Positions 1 through 10,085 of a DNA stretch of 64,000 nucleotides are shown in pieces; the stretch's first letter is position 1; each line of letters begins with the position of its first letter. A program made the translations under genes and the position numbers. Origin of the DNA: Oscillibacter sp. MSJ-31 (lineage in GTDB: Bacteria; Bacillota; Clostridia; Oscillospirales; Oscillospiraceae). Below the pieces are notes generated by a model. It saw only the letters and a program-made list of their open reading frames with translations, was not told where the DNA came from and ran no database searches. The stretch covers positions 124,001-188,000 of the forward strand of contig NZ_JAHLPT010000001.1 in NCBI RefSeq assembly GCF_018918025.1. Reading direction: 5' to 3'.

Positions 1-221
1 AAGTCGCGGTAGGGCGAGAGCGAGGCGTAGCCGAGGACCTTACCGTCCTCCTCCGCCACGAGCAGCGGATGGTTGCCGGTGTTGTGCGCGGCGAACCACG
101 CCTCCCCCACCGCGCCCGCGCGGGGCTCTACGTCGAAGGTCGCCGTGCCGTTTTTCACCTCGTAGTTGTAAATATCGAGCATCGCGGAAAGATCGCGGCG
201 CTCTGCCGTGCGAATGTTCAT
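1..221 (-). CDS. GNAT family N-acetyltransferase, N-terminal 73 residues (cut by window edge)
   Basis: The visible part begins MNIRTAERRDLSAML and runs off the left edge. The pattern of an IRxAxxxD start, an IYN segment near residue 17 and an ATFD segment near residue 28 is typical of the phosphinothricin/YncA-like GNAT acetyltransferases, which move an acetyl group from acetyl-CoA to a small amine substrate. The acetyl-CoA pyrophosphate-binding loop lies outside the window, so activity and substrate cannot be judged. The start is the ATG at 219-221, preceded by an AAGGAGAG ribosome binding site. It lies 15 bases downstream of ligA on the same strand and is probably the last visible gene of the murD-yunB-ligA transcript. 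Confidence 0.8.
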   Translation of the reverse strand, partial: MNIRTAERRDLSAMLDIYNYEVKNGTATFDVEPRAGAVGEAWFAAHNTGNHPLLVAEEDGKVLGYASLSPYRD

Positions 222-236
222 CAAATGCTCTCCTTT

Positions 237-2980
<2,744 letters not shown>

Positions 2981-3025
2981 GGGCGTTCCCCCTTTCGGGA
3001 GAATCTATGCGCCCACGGCTTTTCC

Positions 3026-4417
3026 CTATTCGCCGAGCTTTTTCACCATTTCCTTGTAGGCCCTGCCGCGCTCCATAAAGTTTGCGTAGCAGTCGAAGGC
3101 GGCGCAGGCGGGCGAGAGCGTCACCACATCGCCGCTCTCGGCGCAGAAGTAGGCGGCGTCCACCGCCTCCTGCAGGTCCTTGCAGCGGAGGATCCGCGGC
3201 CGCTCCGCTGCGGTCTCATAGGCTTCGCTCTCCACCACCGCGCGCTCGATGGCGTCGGCGGTCGCGCCGCAGAGGATGAGCGTCTTGACGTGCTCGACCA
3301 CCTCGGGCGCAAGGGGTGCAAAGGGAATGTGCTTGTCATACCCTCCCGCGATCAGCACGACCTTGTGCGGGAAGGCGCGCAGCCCCGCGATGGTGCGCGT
3401 GGGACTGGTGGCGATGGAATCGTTGTAATAGCGGACACCGTGCAGCTCGCGCACGAACTCGATGCGGTGCTCCACACCGGCAAACTCCCGCGCGACGCGG
3501 CGGACGGTCTCATCGCGCACAAGTCCGTCCACGGCAAGGAGCGCCGCCATATAGTTTTCCACATTGTGCCAGCCGGGAAGGCGGATGTCCGCCAGCGGCA
3601 GGACCTCGCGCTCCCCTGCCGCATCGCGCAGCCAGATCGCGCCGCCGCGCACGAACGCGCCGTCGGCGACCTCCTCCTGCCGCGAGAACAGACGCACGCG
3701 TCCGACCGCCTTGCCGCTCAGATCGCGCGTGATGGCGTTGTCGGCGTTGAAGATGGCGGTGTCCCGCGCGCTCTGGTGCAGGTAAATATTTTCCTTGGAC
3801 GCGATGTACTCCGCCATGTCGCGGTGCACGTCCAGATGGTTCGGGGCGAGGTTCGTCAGCACCGCGACCTGCGGCGAGTACGGCATATCCATCAGCTGGA
3901 ACGACGAAAGCTCCAGCACCGCAAGATCGTCCGGCGTCATCTGCTCCGCGTCCGCGAGCAGCGGACGGCCGATGTTGCCGCCGAGCCACACGCGCCGTCC
4001 CTCGGCCTTGAGAAGCTCGGCAATGACGCTCGCGGTGGTGGTCTTGCCGTCGCTGCCGGTCACGCCGATGATCGGACACGGACAGACGGCGAAGAACGCC
4101 TCCATCTCGCTCGTGATGACCGCGCCGTGCGCCTTCGCCTCCAGCAGCTCCGGCACGTCGGGCCGCATCCCGGGCGTGCGGAAGACGACGTCCGCGTCCA
4201 GATTGCGCAGATAGCCCTCGCCGAGGTGCAGCACCGCGCCGAGCGCCTCGTAGTGCGCCGCCGCGCCGCCGAGCGCCGCGCGCTCCTTCCTGTCGCAGGC
4301 GATGACCTTCACACCGTTCCGCGCCAGCAGCTCCACGAGCGGACGGTTGCTCACGCCGAGGCCGATGACCGCGGCGGTCTTTCCCTTCATGCCTTGCAGA
4401 TATTCGTGCAGCGTCAT
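3026..4417 (-). CDS. murD: UDP-N-acetylmuramoyl-L-alanine--D-glutamate ligase MurD
   Basis: A 463-residue Mur ligase that adds D-glutamate to UDP-MurNAc-L-Ala using ATP in the cytoplasm. The N-terminal Rossmann-like domain, the ATP-binding loop GVTGSDGKTTT (residues 118-128), the NLAPNHLDVH segment of the central domain and the C-terminal ligase domain are all present. I chose the ATG at 4415-4417 and not the one at 4441, because the AGGGGAG ribosome binding site lies between the two. The promoter at 4456-4484 would put it first in a murD-yunB-ligA-GNAT operon. Confidence 0.97.
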   Translation of the reverse strand: MTLHEYLQGMKGKTAAVIGLGVSNRPLVELLARNGVKVIACDRKERAALGGAAAHYEALGAVLHLGEGYLRNLDADVVFRTPGMRPDVPELLEAKAHGAVITSEMEAFFAVCPCPIIGVTGSDGKTTTASVIAELLKAEGRRVWLGGNIGRPLLADAEQMTPDDLAVLELSSFQLMDMPYSPQVAVLTNLAPNHLDVHRDMAEYIASKENIYLHQSARDTAIFNADNAITRDLSGKAVGRVRLFSRQEEVADGAFVRGGAIWLRDAAGEREVLPLADIRLPGWHNVENYMAALLAVDGLVRDETVRRVAREFAGVEHRIEFVRELHGVRYYNDSIATSPTRTIAGLRAFPHKVVLIAGGYDKHIPFAPLAPEVVEHVKTLILCGATADAIERAVVESEAYETAAERPRILRCKDLQEAVDAAYFCAESGDVVTLSPACAAFDCYANFMERGRAYKEMVKKLGE

Positions 4418-4455
4418 ACACAAATACTCCCCTCTGAACATTCACAATATATAAA

Positions 4456-4484
4456 ATTATACCGCGCCCGCCGTATTTTATCAA
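4456..4484 (-). promoter_or_regulatory. sigma-A promoter of the murD operon
   Basis: On the minus strand the -35 is TTGATA (4479-4484), then a 17-base spacer, then a consensus -10 TATAAT (4456-4461). The predicted transcript start is about 35 bases upstream of the chosen murD ATG. It is divergent from the rnpB promoter only about 27 bases away. Confidence 0.8.
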
Positions 4485-4511
4485 CGATTTCCCTGCACAA
4501 ATTTTTGTTTC

Positions 4512-4540
4512 TTGACTTTGCCCGCTTCGTCCTTTACAAT
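4512..4540 (+). promoter_or_regulatory. sigma-A promoter of rnpB
   Basis: The -35 TTGACT (4512-4517), a 17-base spacer and -10 TACAAT (4535-4540) are near consensus. The predicted start at about 4546-4548 coincides with the 5' strand of RNase P helix P1, which supports both calls. Confidence 0.88.
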
Positions 4541-4545
4541 AAGGA

Positions 4546-4907
4546 GCGCGAGTAAGACAGGCGGTCGCGCGGCAAAGCCGAAAGGCTTGCTGTGAGGAAA
4601 GTCCGGGCTCCACAGGGCAAGGATAACGGGTAACGCCCGCCCAGAGCGATCTGAGGAAAAGTGCAACAGAAATAGACTACCCGTAGCAATATGGGAAAAG
4701 GTGGAAAGGTGCGGTAAGAGCGCACCCGTCGGCTCGAGAGTGTCCGACGCTGTAAACTCTATCCGGAGCAACACCGGTATGGGAGCAGGGGCTTCGCGCC
4801 CCAAGGTTTGCCCGACCGCTCCCGGGGTGGCTGGAGCTCCGCGGCAACGCGGCGCGTAGATAGATGACTGCCAGATACAGAACCCGGCTTACAGTCTTGC
4901 TCGCAAT
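4546..4907 (+). ncRNA. rnpB: RNase P RNA (type A)
   Basis: This is the catalytic RNA of RNase P, which trims tRNA 5' leaders. The universally conserved GAGGAAAGTCCGGGCTCC block lies at about 4596-4613, and the 3' conserved block with AGATAGATGACTGCC and ACAGAACCCGGCTTACAG closes the molecule. Helix P1 forms between GCGAGTAAGAC (4548-4558) and GTCTTGCTCGC (4894-4904) with one G-U pair. The size of about 360 nucleotides and the layout fit a type A (ancestral) RNA, not the type B of Bacillus, as is common in Clostridia. It has its own promoter and ends just before a strong hairpin. Exact ends are inferred from P1 and the promoter. Confidence 0.96.
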
Positions 4908-4913
4908 GAATAT

Positions 4914-4945
4914 GAAAAGACCGACGGCACGCCGTCGGTCTTTTC
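4914..4945. terminator. bidirectional intrinsic terminator between rnpB and yebC
   Basis: A perfect 15-base inverted repeat, GAAAAGACCGACGGC (4914-4928) and its complement (4931-4945), with a two-base centre. The outer A/T tracts give a T-run on either strand, so it can end rnpB on plus and the trmK-nif3-yebC transcript on minus. Confidence 0.88.
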
Positions 4946-4961
4946 GTTATTTCTATGTACC

Positions 4962-5699
4962 TTAGTCCTCGGTCTCCCAGTTGTGGTAGGTGTTCTGCAC
5001 GTCCTCGTTGTCCTCGAGCATATCGAGCAGCTTTTCCATGTTCTTGACGTCCTCCTCGCTCGTGAGCTTGACGTAGGTCTGCGGGACGAGGCTGATGTCG
5101 GCGCTGGCAAAGGTGTAGCCCTTGGCTTCAAGCGCGGCGATGACGTCGTTGAAGGCGTCGGGATCGGTGGTGATCTCAAACACGGGACCGTCGGCGGTGA
5201 AGTCGGCTGCGCCGGCCTCGAGCGCGTCCATCATGACGGTGTCCTCATCGTAGTCGCCGTCCTCGTTGTCGATGATGATGACGCCCTTGCGGTCGAACGA
5301 CCAGCTCACGCAGCCCTGCGCGCCCATGCCCTTGCCGAACTTGTCGAAGTAGTGGCGGACCTCGGGTGCGGTGCGCTGGCGGTTATCGGTCAGCGCCTCG
5401 ACGATGACGGCGACGCCGCCGGGGCCGTAGCCCTCGTAGGTGACGGACTCGTAGTTGTCCGTGTTGCCGGAGCCGAGCGCCTTGTCGATGGTGCGCTTGA
5501 TGTTGTCGTTGGGCATATTGTTCGCCTTGGCCTTGGCGATGACGGTGGCGAGGCGGGAGTTATTCGCCGGGTCGCCGCTGCCGCCCTGCTTGACGGCGAC
5601 GATGATCTCCTTGGCGATCTTGGTGAACGCCGCGCTGCGCTTGGCGTCTGCCGCGCCCTTGGTCTTTTGGATATTGTGCCATTTGGAATGTCCGGACAT
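4962..5699 (-). CDS. YebC/PmpR family regulatory protein (TACO1 family)
   Basis: A 245-residue protein starting MSGHSKWHNIQKTKGAADAK, the hallmark N-terminus of the YebC/TACO1 family. The family has been linked to transcription regulation and, more recently, to relieving ribosome stalling; the sequence does not say which applies here. It covers the full family length, including the acidic C-terminus. It is the last gene of a minus-strand cluster after trmK and the Nif3-like gene (14-base gap) and ends at the hairpin 4914-4945. An AAGGAG ribosome binding site precedes the start. Confidence 0.95.
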   Translation of the reverse strand: MSGHSKWHNIQKTKGAADAKRSAAFTKIAKEIIVAVKQGGSGDPANNSRLATVIAKAKANNMPNDNIKRTIDKALGSGNTDNYESVTYEGYGPGGVAVIVEALTDNRQRTAPEVRHYFDKFGKGMGAQGCVSWSFDRKGVIIIDNEDGDYDEDTVMMDALEAGAADFTADGPVFEITTDPDAFNDVIAALEAKGYTFASADISLVPQTYVKLTSEEDVKNMEKLLDMLEDNEDVQNTYHNWETED

Positions 5700-5713
5700 A
5701 GTTGATCTTCTCC

Positions 5714-6487
5714 TTACAGATAGTATTGAATGGCGTCGTGATGCGACGCGGAGCGTACGACCTCAAGCAGAGGGAAGGACTTCGCGAGATACGCGCGGAC
5801 CGCCTCGCACACGACGTTCTCGGTCGGATAATGGCCGGCGTCGATGAGGTTGAGACCGTGGGTATCGAGGAAGTCGTTGTAGCGCAGGTCGGCGGTGACG
5901 AAGGTATCGCAGCCCTGCGCGATGGCCTGCGGGATGTAGTCGCGGCAGGCGCCGCCGCCGACAGCTACGCGATGGACCGGCTTTCCGCCGTCGCGGAACC
6001 GCAGACCGCTGCATCCTAATGATTTTACCACAGCAGGCAGGAACTCTTCAAGAGGAATTTCACAGGAAAGTGTGCCGATGCGCCCGATTTTTTCCTCATT
6101 GAGCATGGAAAGGCCCGAAAGACCCAGCGCGTGCGCCAGACAGTCGTTCACGCCGCCGTCCGCCGCGTCCAAATTGGTGTGCATACAGCACGCCGCGAGG
6201 CCGTGCCGCACGAGATAGCGCAGAAGCCTTCCCTGCGCGTCGTCCGCGCGGAGCGTCTGCACCTCGTGCCACGCGCAGTTCATCACCGGATGGTGCGAGA
6301 CGATCATCTGCGCGCCGCGCTCGACCGCCTCCTCCGCAACGCCCTGCGTGATGTCCAGCGCCACGAGGACTCTTCGGACCTCCTGCGCCGGATCGCCGAC
6401 GAGCAGGCCGACGTTGTCCCAGGCCATCGCCAGCTCGCGCGGCGCCCAGTCGTAGAGACTGCGTTCAATGTCATGTGCCGTTGTCAT
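5714..6487 (-). CDS. Nif3-like dinuclear metal centre hexameric protein
   Basis: A 257-residue member of the NIF3/YbgI/YqfO family, hexamers with a two-metal site whose substrate is not firmly established. Metal-binding features are visible: the VSHHP motif after the first beta sheet and the MHTNLDAADGGVND segment. It lacks the inserted PII/CutA-like domain of the long Bacillus YqfO form. The start at 6485-6487 (MTTAHDIER) overlaps the end of trmK by 17 bases; this trmK-nif3 pairing is widespread in Firmicutes and suggests a functional or translational link. Confidence 0.93.
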   Translation of the reverse strand: MTTAHDIERSLYDWAPRELAMAWDNVGLLVGDPAQEVRRVLVALDITQGVAEEAVERGAQMIVSHHPVMNCAWHEVQTLRADDAQGRLLRYLVRHGLAACCMHTNLDAADGGVNDCLAHALGLSGLSMLNEEKIGRIGTLSCEIPLEEFLPAVVKSLGCSGLRFRDGGKPVHRVAVGGGACRDYIPQAIAQGCDTFVTADLRYNDFLDTHGLNLIDAGHYPTENVVCEAVRAYLAKSFPLLEVVRSASHHDAIQYYL

Positions 6488-7169
6488 GTTCCCACTTCCC
6501 TTTCTTTGCTTCCAGCGCGTCCGCCAGCGCGGCAAAGCCGTCCGCTTCGCCGCTGCCCGACTGCCGCAGGCCCTCGGCCCGGCGGCGCAGACGCGCGATC
6601 TGATGGGCGAGATAGTCCCCGTAGAGCGCCTCGCGCTCGAGCGCAAGGCCGCCGTAGAGCTGCTCCGCGCCGGGGGTGTATCGCTCCCCTGCCGTGACGG
6701 TCATCACGACGTAGAGCTTTCCCTTGTCGCGCACAAGGTGCTCGCGCGTGACGGCGTAGCCGTTCTCGCAGAGCCGGAGCCGCAGCTCCTCGATCTTCGT
6801 CTGCGGCTGGAGCAGCAGCGTGTGCCGCCCGTCGCGCGTCCACGGCGCTGCGGCAAGGATGCCCCAAATGGTCTCGCCGCCCATGCCGGCGATGAGGACG
6901 GTGTCGCACTCCTCCGGCGCGATGGCGTCAAGCCCCGCGCAGAGACGGAGGTCGATGCCGCCGACGGCATATTCCTCCGCGGTGCGGCGGGCGTGCTCCA
7001 GCGGCTCCCGCCCGATGTCGGACGCGATGGCGCGGTCGATCACGCCTCTCTGCCGCAGGCAGACCGGTATGTAGCCGTGGTCGGTGCCGACGTCGGCGAG
7101 CACAGCGCCCTGCGGCACGAGCGACGCGAGCAGCGCGAGCCGCGGCTGAAGCGATAATTCTCTTGTCAC
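6471..7169 (-). CDS. trmK: tRNA (adenine(22)-N1)-methyltransferase TrmK
   Basis: A 232-residue SAM-dependent methyltransferase that makes m1A22 in tRNA. The SAM-binding motif ADVGTDHGYIP lies near residues 24-34 and the family-typical IAGMGGETI motif near 92-100. The start is GTG at 7167-7169 with a perfect AAGGAGG seven bases upstream. It heads a trmK-nif3-yebC run. An intrinsic terminator hairpin ends only about 20 bases before the start codon, with no clear promoter in between, so its transcription may depend on read-through or on a promoter inside the preceding small gene. Confidence 0.94.
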   Translation of the reverse strand: MTRELSLQPRLALLASLVPQGAVLADVGTDHGYIPVCLRQRGVIDRAIASDIGREPLEHARRTAEEYAVGGIDLRLCAGLDAIAPEECDTVLIAGMGGETIWGILAAAPWTRDGRHTLLLQPQTKIEELRLRLCENGYAVTREHLVRDKGKLYVVMTVTAGERYTPGAEQLYGGLALEREALYGDYLAHQIARLRRRAEGLRQSGSGEADGFAALADALEAKKGKWEHDNGT

Positions 7170-7190
7170 GGCGCGACCTCCTTTGCAGCA

Positions 7191-7220
7191 GAAAAAGGCG
7201 CATACGAGCGTATGCGCCTT
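7191..7220 (-). terminator. intrinsic terminator after the DUF1858 gene
   Basis: On the minus strand a 12-base stem (AAGGCGCATACG, 7209-7220, pairing with 7195-7206) with a two-base loop is followed by a TTTTT run. It lies between the DUF1858 stop and the trmK ribosome binding site. Confidence 0.8.
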
Positions 7221-7233
7221 CCGGCCTGTCCGG

Positions 7234-7446
7234 TTATTCCTCGGCGGGCTTGTTCGCTTCCTCGTTCACGAGCGCAAGGAGCTTGTCCACGTCCACGCCG
7301 TGCACGGCGCAGGCCTCCTCCACGGTCTCGCCGCGGGACGCGGGGCAGCCGAGGCAGTGCATCCCGATGCCGAAGAAGATCGGCGCGGTCTGCGGAGCGA
7401 CGTCAAGAATATCACCGATGATGGTGTCTTTCGTGATCTCAACCAT
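7234..7446 (-). CDS. DUF1858 domain protein (small redox-motif protein)
   Basis: A 70-residue protein that is all one DUF1858 domain: an N-terminal ITKDTIIGDIL segment and the GIGMHCLGCPAS motif with a CxxC pair (residues about 38-41), as in family members fused to or found near hybrid cluster and Fe-S proteins. The function is unknown. The start is the ATG at 7444-7446 with a CCGGAGG ribosome binding site; extending upstream would run into the promoter. It has its own promoter (7481-7509) and terminator (7191-7220), so it is probably a single-gene unit. Confidence 0.9.
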   Translation of the reverse strand: MVEITKDTIIGDILDVAPQTAPIFFGIGMHCLGCPASRGETVEEACAVHGVDVDKLLALVNEEANKPAEE

Positions 7447-7480
7447 TTTGAAAATACCTCCGGAAAAGAATGTCGGAGAT

Positions 7481-7509
7481 AGTTTACCCCATTTTCCGCG
7501 TTTTTTCAA
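7481..7509 (-). promoter_or_regulatory. sigma-A promoter of the DUF1858 gene
   Basis: Minus strand -35 TTGAAA (7504-7509), 17-base spacer, -10 TAAACT (7481-7486). The -10 is imperfect, but spacing and distance to the start codon are right. Confidence 0.55.
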
Positions 7510-7569
7510 TAGGAAAAAATGCAAACGTGCCGCATTCGTTCGATACGGACGCGGACGACCGGAACAGAA

Positions 7570-7603
7570 CGCAGAAAAGCGACCGTCCGGAGACGGTCGC
7601 TTT
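7570..7603 (-). terminator. intrinsic terminator after the zinc-ribbon gene
   Basis: A 12-base stem AAAGCGACCGTC (7576-7587) pairs with 7592-7603 around a four-base loop; on the minus strand a short T-run follows. It closes the sigH/zinc-ribbon region. Confidence 0.8.
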
Positions 7604-7624
7604 CGGAAAAGTCAAAGCAATGAC

Positions 7625-7903
7625 TTAGCCCTGCTCCTTCATCTTGGCGAAGCAGTCGCTGCAATAGACGGGACGATCGGACTTGGGCTCGAAGGGAACC
7701 TTCGCCTCGCCGCCGCAGGCAGCGCAGACAGCGGTGAAGTACTCGCGGGGACCACGGGCGGCGTTCTTGCGAGCGTCGCGGCAGGCCTTGCAGCGCTGGG
7801 GCTCGTTCTGGAAGCCGCGCTCCGCGTAGAACTCCTGCTCACCGGCGGTGAACACGAACTCGTTGCCGCACTCTTTGCAAACTAAAGTCTTGTCTTCGTA
7901 CAT
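7625..7903 (-). CDS. small double zinc-ribbon protein
   Basis: A 92-residue protein built of Cys pairs: CKEC at residues 9-12, CKAC at 38-41, CAAC at 60-63 and CSDC at 81-84. This reads as two treble-clef/zinc-ribbon units, matching the small probable zinc-ribbon proteins common in Clostridia. Zinc binding is a confident inference; the partner (DNA, RNA or protein) is unknown. It lies 41 bases downstream of sigH on the same strand with no promoter that I can see, and ends at the hairpin 7576-7603, so it may share the sigH transcript. Confidence 0.85.
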   Translation of the reverse strand: MYEDKTLVCKECGNEFVFTAGEQEFYAERGFQNEPQRCKACRDARKNAARGPREYFTAVCAACGGEAKVPFEPKSDRPVYCSDCFAKMKEQG

Positions 7904-7944
7904 GATTTTACCCTCTCTTTGCTTTTAGAAAAAAATATATGCGT

Positions 7945-8550
7945 TCAGCGTTTGCTGATATCGCCGGATGAAAGCTGCCGCGCTGCCTTGCGCCTAACGC
8001 GCTGCACGGCGTTGTCCACAGACTTTGGGGACTTCCCTACCGCCTTTGCGATCTCCTGGCAGGAAAGACCGTCTAAATACAACCCTAAGATCTTCGCCTC
8101 GAACTCGGACAACTGCTTTCGGGTGCTCTCAAGCGCTTCGGCCACGCGGTCGCGGTCGATGATAAGCTCCTCCGGATCGGCGGAGGAGGCGCGCAGAGCG
8201 CCGAACGGATAGGAATTGCCATCAAAGAAAGGGGTATCCAAGGGAACGGACTGGTTGAGCGGTGAATGCTTGTCGCGCGAGGCCGCGCGAAGCGCGGAAA
8301 TGAGGCGGTTGCGGATGCACACCTCGGCAAAGGTCCGGAAGGACGCGGCCTTTGCGCCGTCGTACTCGCGGATGGCCCGGATGAGCCCGAACATCCCCTC
8401 CTGGATCAGGTCTTCGCTGTCGCCGCCCGCCAGAAAGAGCGGGCGCGCGCACGAGCGCACAAGACCGGAATAGCGCCGGACAAGCGCTTCCTCCGCCTCG
8501 CGGCTGCCGTCGGCAGCGCGGCGGCAGAGCGCCTCGTCCGAGGGCTCCAT
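7945..8550 (-). CDS. sigH: RNA polymerase sporulation sigma factor SigH (sigma-30)
   Basis: A sigma-70 family protein of the SigH type, directing early stationary-phase and sporulation transcription in relatives. Region 2 is clear (EDLIQEGMFGLIRAIREYD, then SFRTFAEVCIRNRLISAL), as is the region 4 helix-turn-helix (SCQEIAKAVGKSPKSVDNAVQRVRRK). Region 3 is absent, as in SigH. I give the start as the ATG at 8548-8550, because the upstream in-frame ATG at 8581-8583 falls on the predicted transcription start of the promoter 8589-8618 and has no ribosome binding site. The upstream start would add 11 residues and make a leaderless message. It is expressed separately from glmM. Confidence 0.9.
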   Translation of the reverse strand: MEPSDEALCRRAADGSREAEEALVRRYSGLVRSCARPLFLAGGDSEDLIQEGMFGLIRAIREYDGAKAASFRTFAEVCIRNRLISALRAASRDKHSPLNQSVPLDTPFFDGNSYPFGALRASSADPEELIIDRDRVAEALESTRKQLSEFEAKILGLYLDGLSCQEIAKAVGKSPKSVDNAVQRVRRKAARQLSSGDISKR

Positions 8551-8588
8551 CGGGGTATTTCTATCCTCTGCCACATTTACCATACTGC

Positions 8589-8618
8589 ATTATACCTGTA
8601 CTTGCACGGTTTTGTCAA
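8589..8618 (-). promoter_or_regulatory. sigma-A promoter of sigH
   Basis: Consensus -35 TTGACA (8613-8618), 18-base spacer, consensus -10 TATAAT (8589-8594) on the minus strand. The rest of the 130-base gap to glmM holds only an AT-rich tract and a seven-base stem, TTTGTCG/CGACAAA (8683-8705), without a T-run, which is a poor terminator. Confidence 0.85.
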
Positions 8619-8713
8619 GTATTTACGAAAATAAACTGAAAAAAAGATAAAATTCGGGCAACAAGATACAATTCCTGTTTCATTTGTCGCCCGCTCACCG
8701 ACAAATCGACGAA

Positions 8714-10063
8714 TCAGACCGATCGAATGACCTTCACCAACCGCTCGGCGACCAGCTGCGCGACGCTTTCGGTCTTGGCCTCGACCATCACGCGGATGAG
8801 CGCCTCGGTGCCGGAGGGGCGCACGAGGATGCGGCCCTCGCCGCGCAGGAACTTCTCCTCGTCCGCGACGGCGGTCTTGAGCGCATCGCTCGCCATGATG
8901 GCCTCCTTCACGCCGCGGTCGTGGCTGACGACGACATTCAGCAGCACCTGCGGGTACTGCGGGCAGTCGGCGGTGAGCACGGACGCGCTCTTGCCGGAGA
9001 GCGCGAGGATCTGCAGAAACTGGAGCGCGGAGAGCTGACCGTCGCCGGTGGTGGCGTAGTCGGTGAAGATCATGTGGCCCGACTGCTCGCCGCCGAGCTT
9101 GTAGCCGCACTCCACCATCTTTTCGAGCACATTGCGGTCGCCCACGTTGGTGCAGACGAGGTCGATGCCGTTCTTCCGGCAGAACTCGTGCAGTCCGAGA
9201 TTCGACATGACGGTCGCCACGATGGTGTTGCCGGTGAGCCTGCCGTTGCGCTTCATATAGGCTCCGCAGACCGCCATGATCTTGTCGCCGTCGATCTCAT
9301 GGCCCAGCTCGTCGACCATCAGGCAGCGGTCGGCGTCGCCGTCGAAGGCCACGCCCACGTCGTACTTCCCCGCCACGACGCGCTGGCCGAGGCTTTCGAG
9401 GTGCGTAGAGCCGCAGCGGTCGTTGATGTTCGTGCCGTTCGGCTCGCGGTGGATGAAATCGGCATAGCACTTGAAGCGTCCGAACAGCTCGGGCGCGGTG
9501 GCGCTCGCCGCGCCGTTGGCGCAGTCCACCAGCACGCGCAGACCGGAGAGGTCGGAGTCGATGGTGGTGGTGAGATGGTGGATGTACTCGAGCTTCGACT
9601 GCTTGAGACCGTGGTGCAGCACGCCGATCTCGCCGCGTGTGGCGACGGGAATGGTCTCGCCGGAGAGGATCTTTTCCTCGATCTTTGCCTCCGTCGCGTC
9701 GGGCAGCTTGTAGCCCTTTTCATTAAAGACCTTGATGCCGTTGTGCTCGAAGGGGTTGTGGCTCGCGGAGATGACAATGCCCGCGTCCGCGCCCTTGAGA
9801 ACCGTCAGGTACGCGACCGCCGGAGTCGGCAGCACGCCGAAGGGCATCACGTCGCCGCCGACGGAGCAGATGCCGCAGATGAGCGCGGATTCGAGCATAT
9901 CGGAGGAAATGCGCGTGTCCTTGCCGATGGTGATGAGGGGCGCTCTCCCCTTCTCCTCCTTCAAAACGGCGGCGATGGCCTGACCGGTGTGGAATGCCAG
10001 CTCGACGGTCAGATTCTCGCCCACGATTCCGCGGATGCCGTCGGTGCCAAATAGCTTGCCCAT
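8714..10063 (-). CDS. glmM: phosphoglucosamine mutase GlmM
   Basis: A 449-residue enzyme converting glucosamine-6-phosphate to glucosamine-1-phosphate for UDP-GlcNAc and wall synthesis. Visible are the N-terminal FGTDGIRG motif, the phosphoserine loop ISASHNP with S101, the metal-binding loop DGDADR near residue 240, and the C-terminal sugar-phosphate loop RPSGTEALIRVM. Length is normal for the family. It follows ruvB by 22 bases and looks like the last gene of the ruvC-ruvA-ruvB-glmM transcript. An AAGGAG ribosome binding site supports the start. Confidence 0.98.
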   Translation of the reverse strand: MGKLFGTDGIRGIVGENLTVELAFHTGQAIAAVLKEEKGRAPLITIGKDTRISSDMLESALICGICSVGGDVMPFGVLPTPAVAYLTVLKGADAGIVISASHNPFEHNGIKVFNEKGYKLPDATEAKIEEKILSGETIPVATRGEIGVLHHGLKQSKLEYIHHLTTTIDSDLSGLRVLVDCANGAASATAPELFGRFKCYADFIHREPNGTNINDRCGSTHLESLGQRVVAGKYDVGVAFDGDADRCLMVDELGHEIDGDKIMAVCGAYMKRNGRLTGNTIVATVMSNLGLHEFCRKNGIDLVCTNVGDRNVLEKMVECGYKLGGEQSGHMIFTDYATTGDGQLSALQFLQILALSGKSASVLTADCPQYPQVLLNVVVSHDRGVKEAIMASDALKTAVADEEKFLRGEGRILVRPSGTEALIRVMVEAKTESVAQLVAERLVKVIRSV

Positions 10064-10085
10064 AGATGAAAGTCTCCTTATTGAT

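Noticed and set aside
8683-8705. Terminator after glmM
   Set aside because: Only a seven-base stem with a nine-base loop and no T-run on the minus strand.
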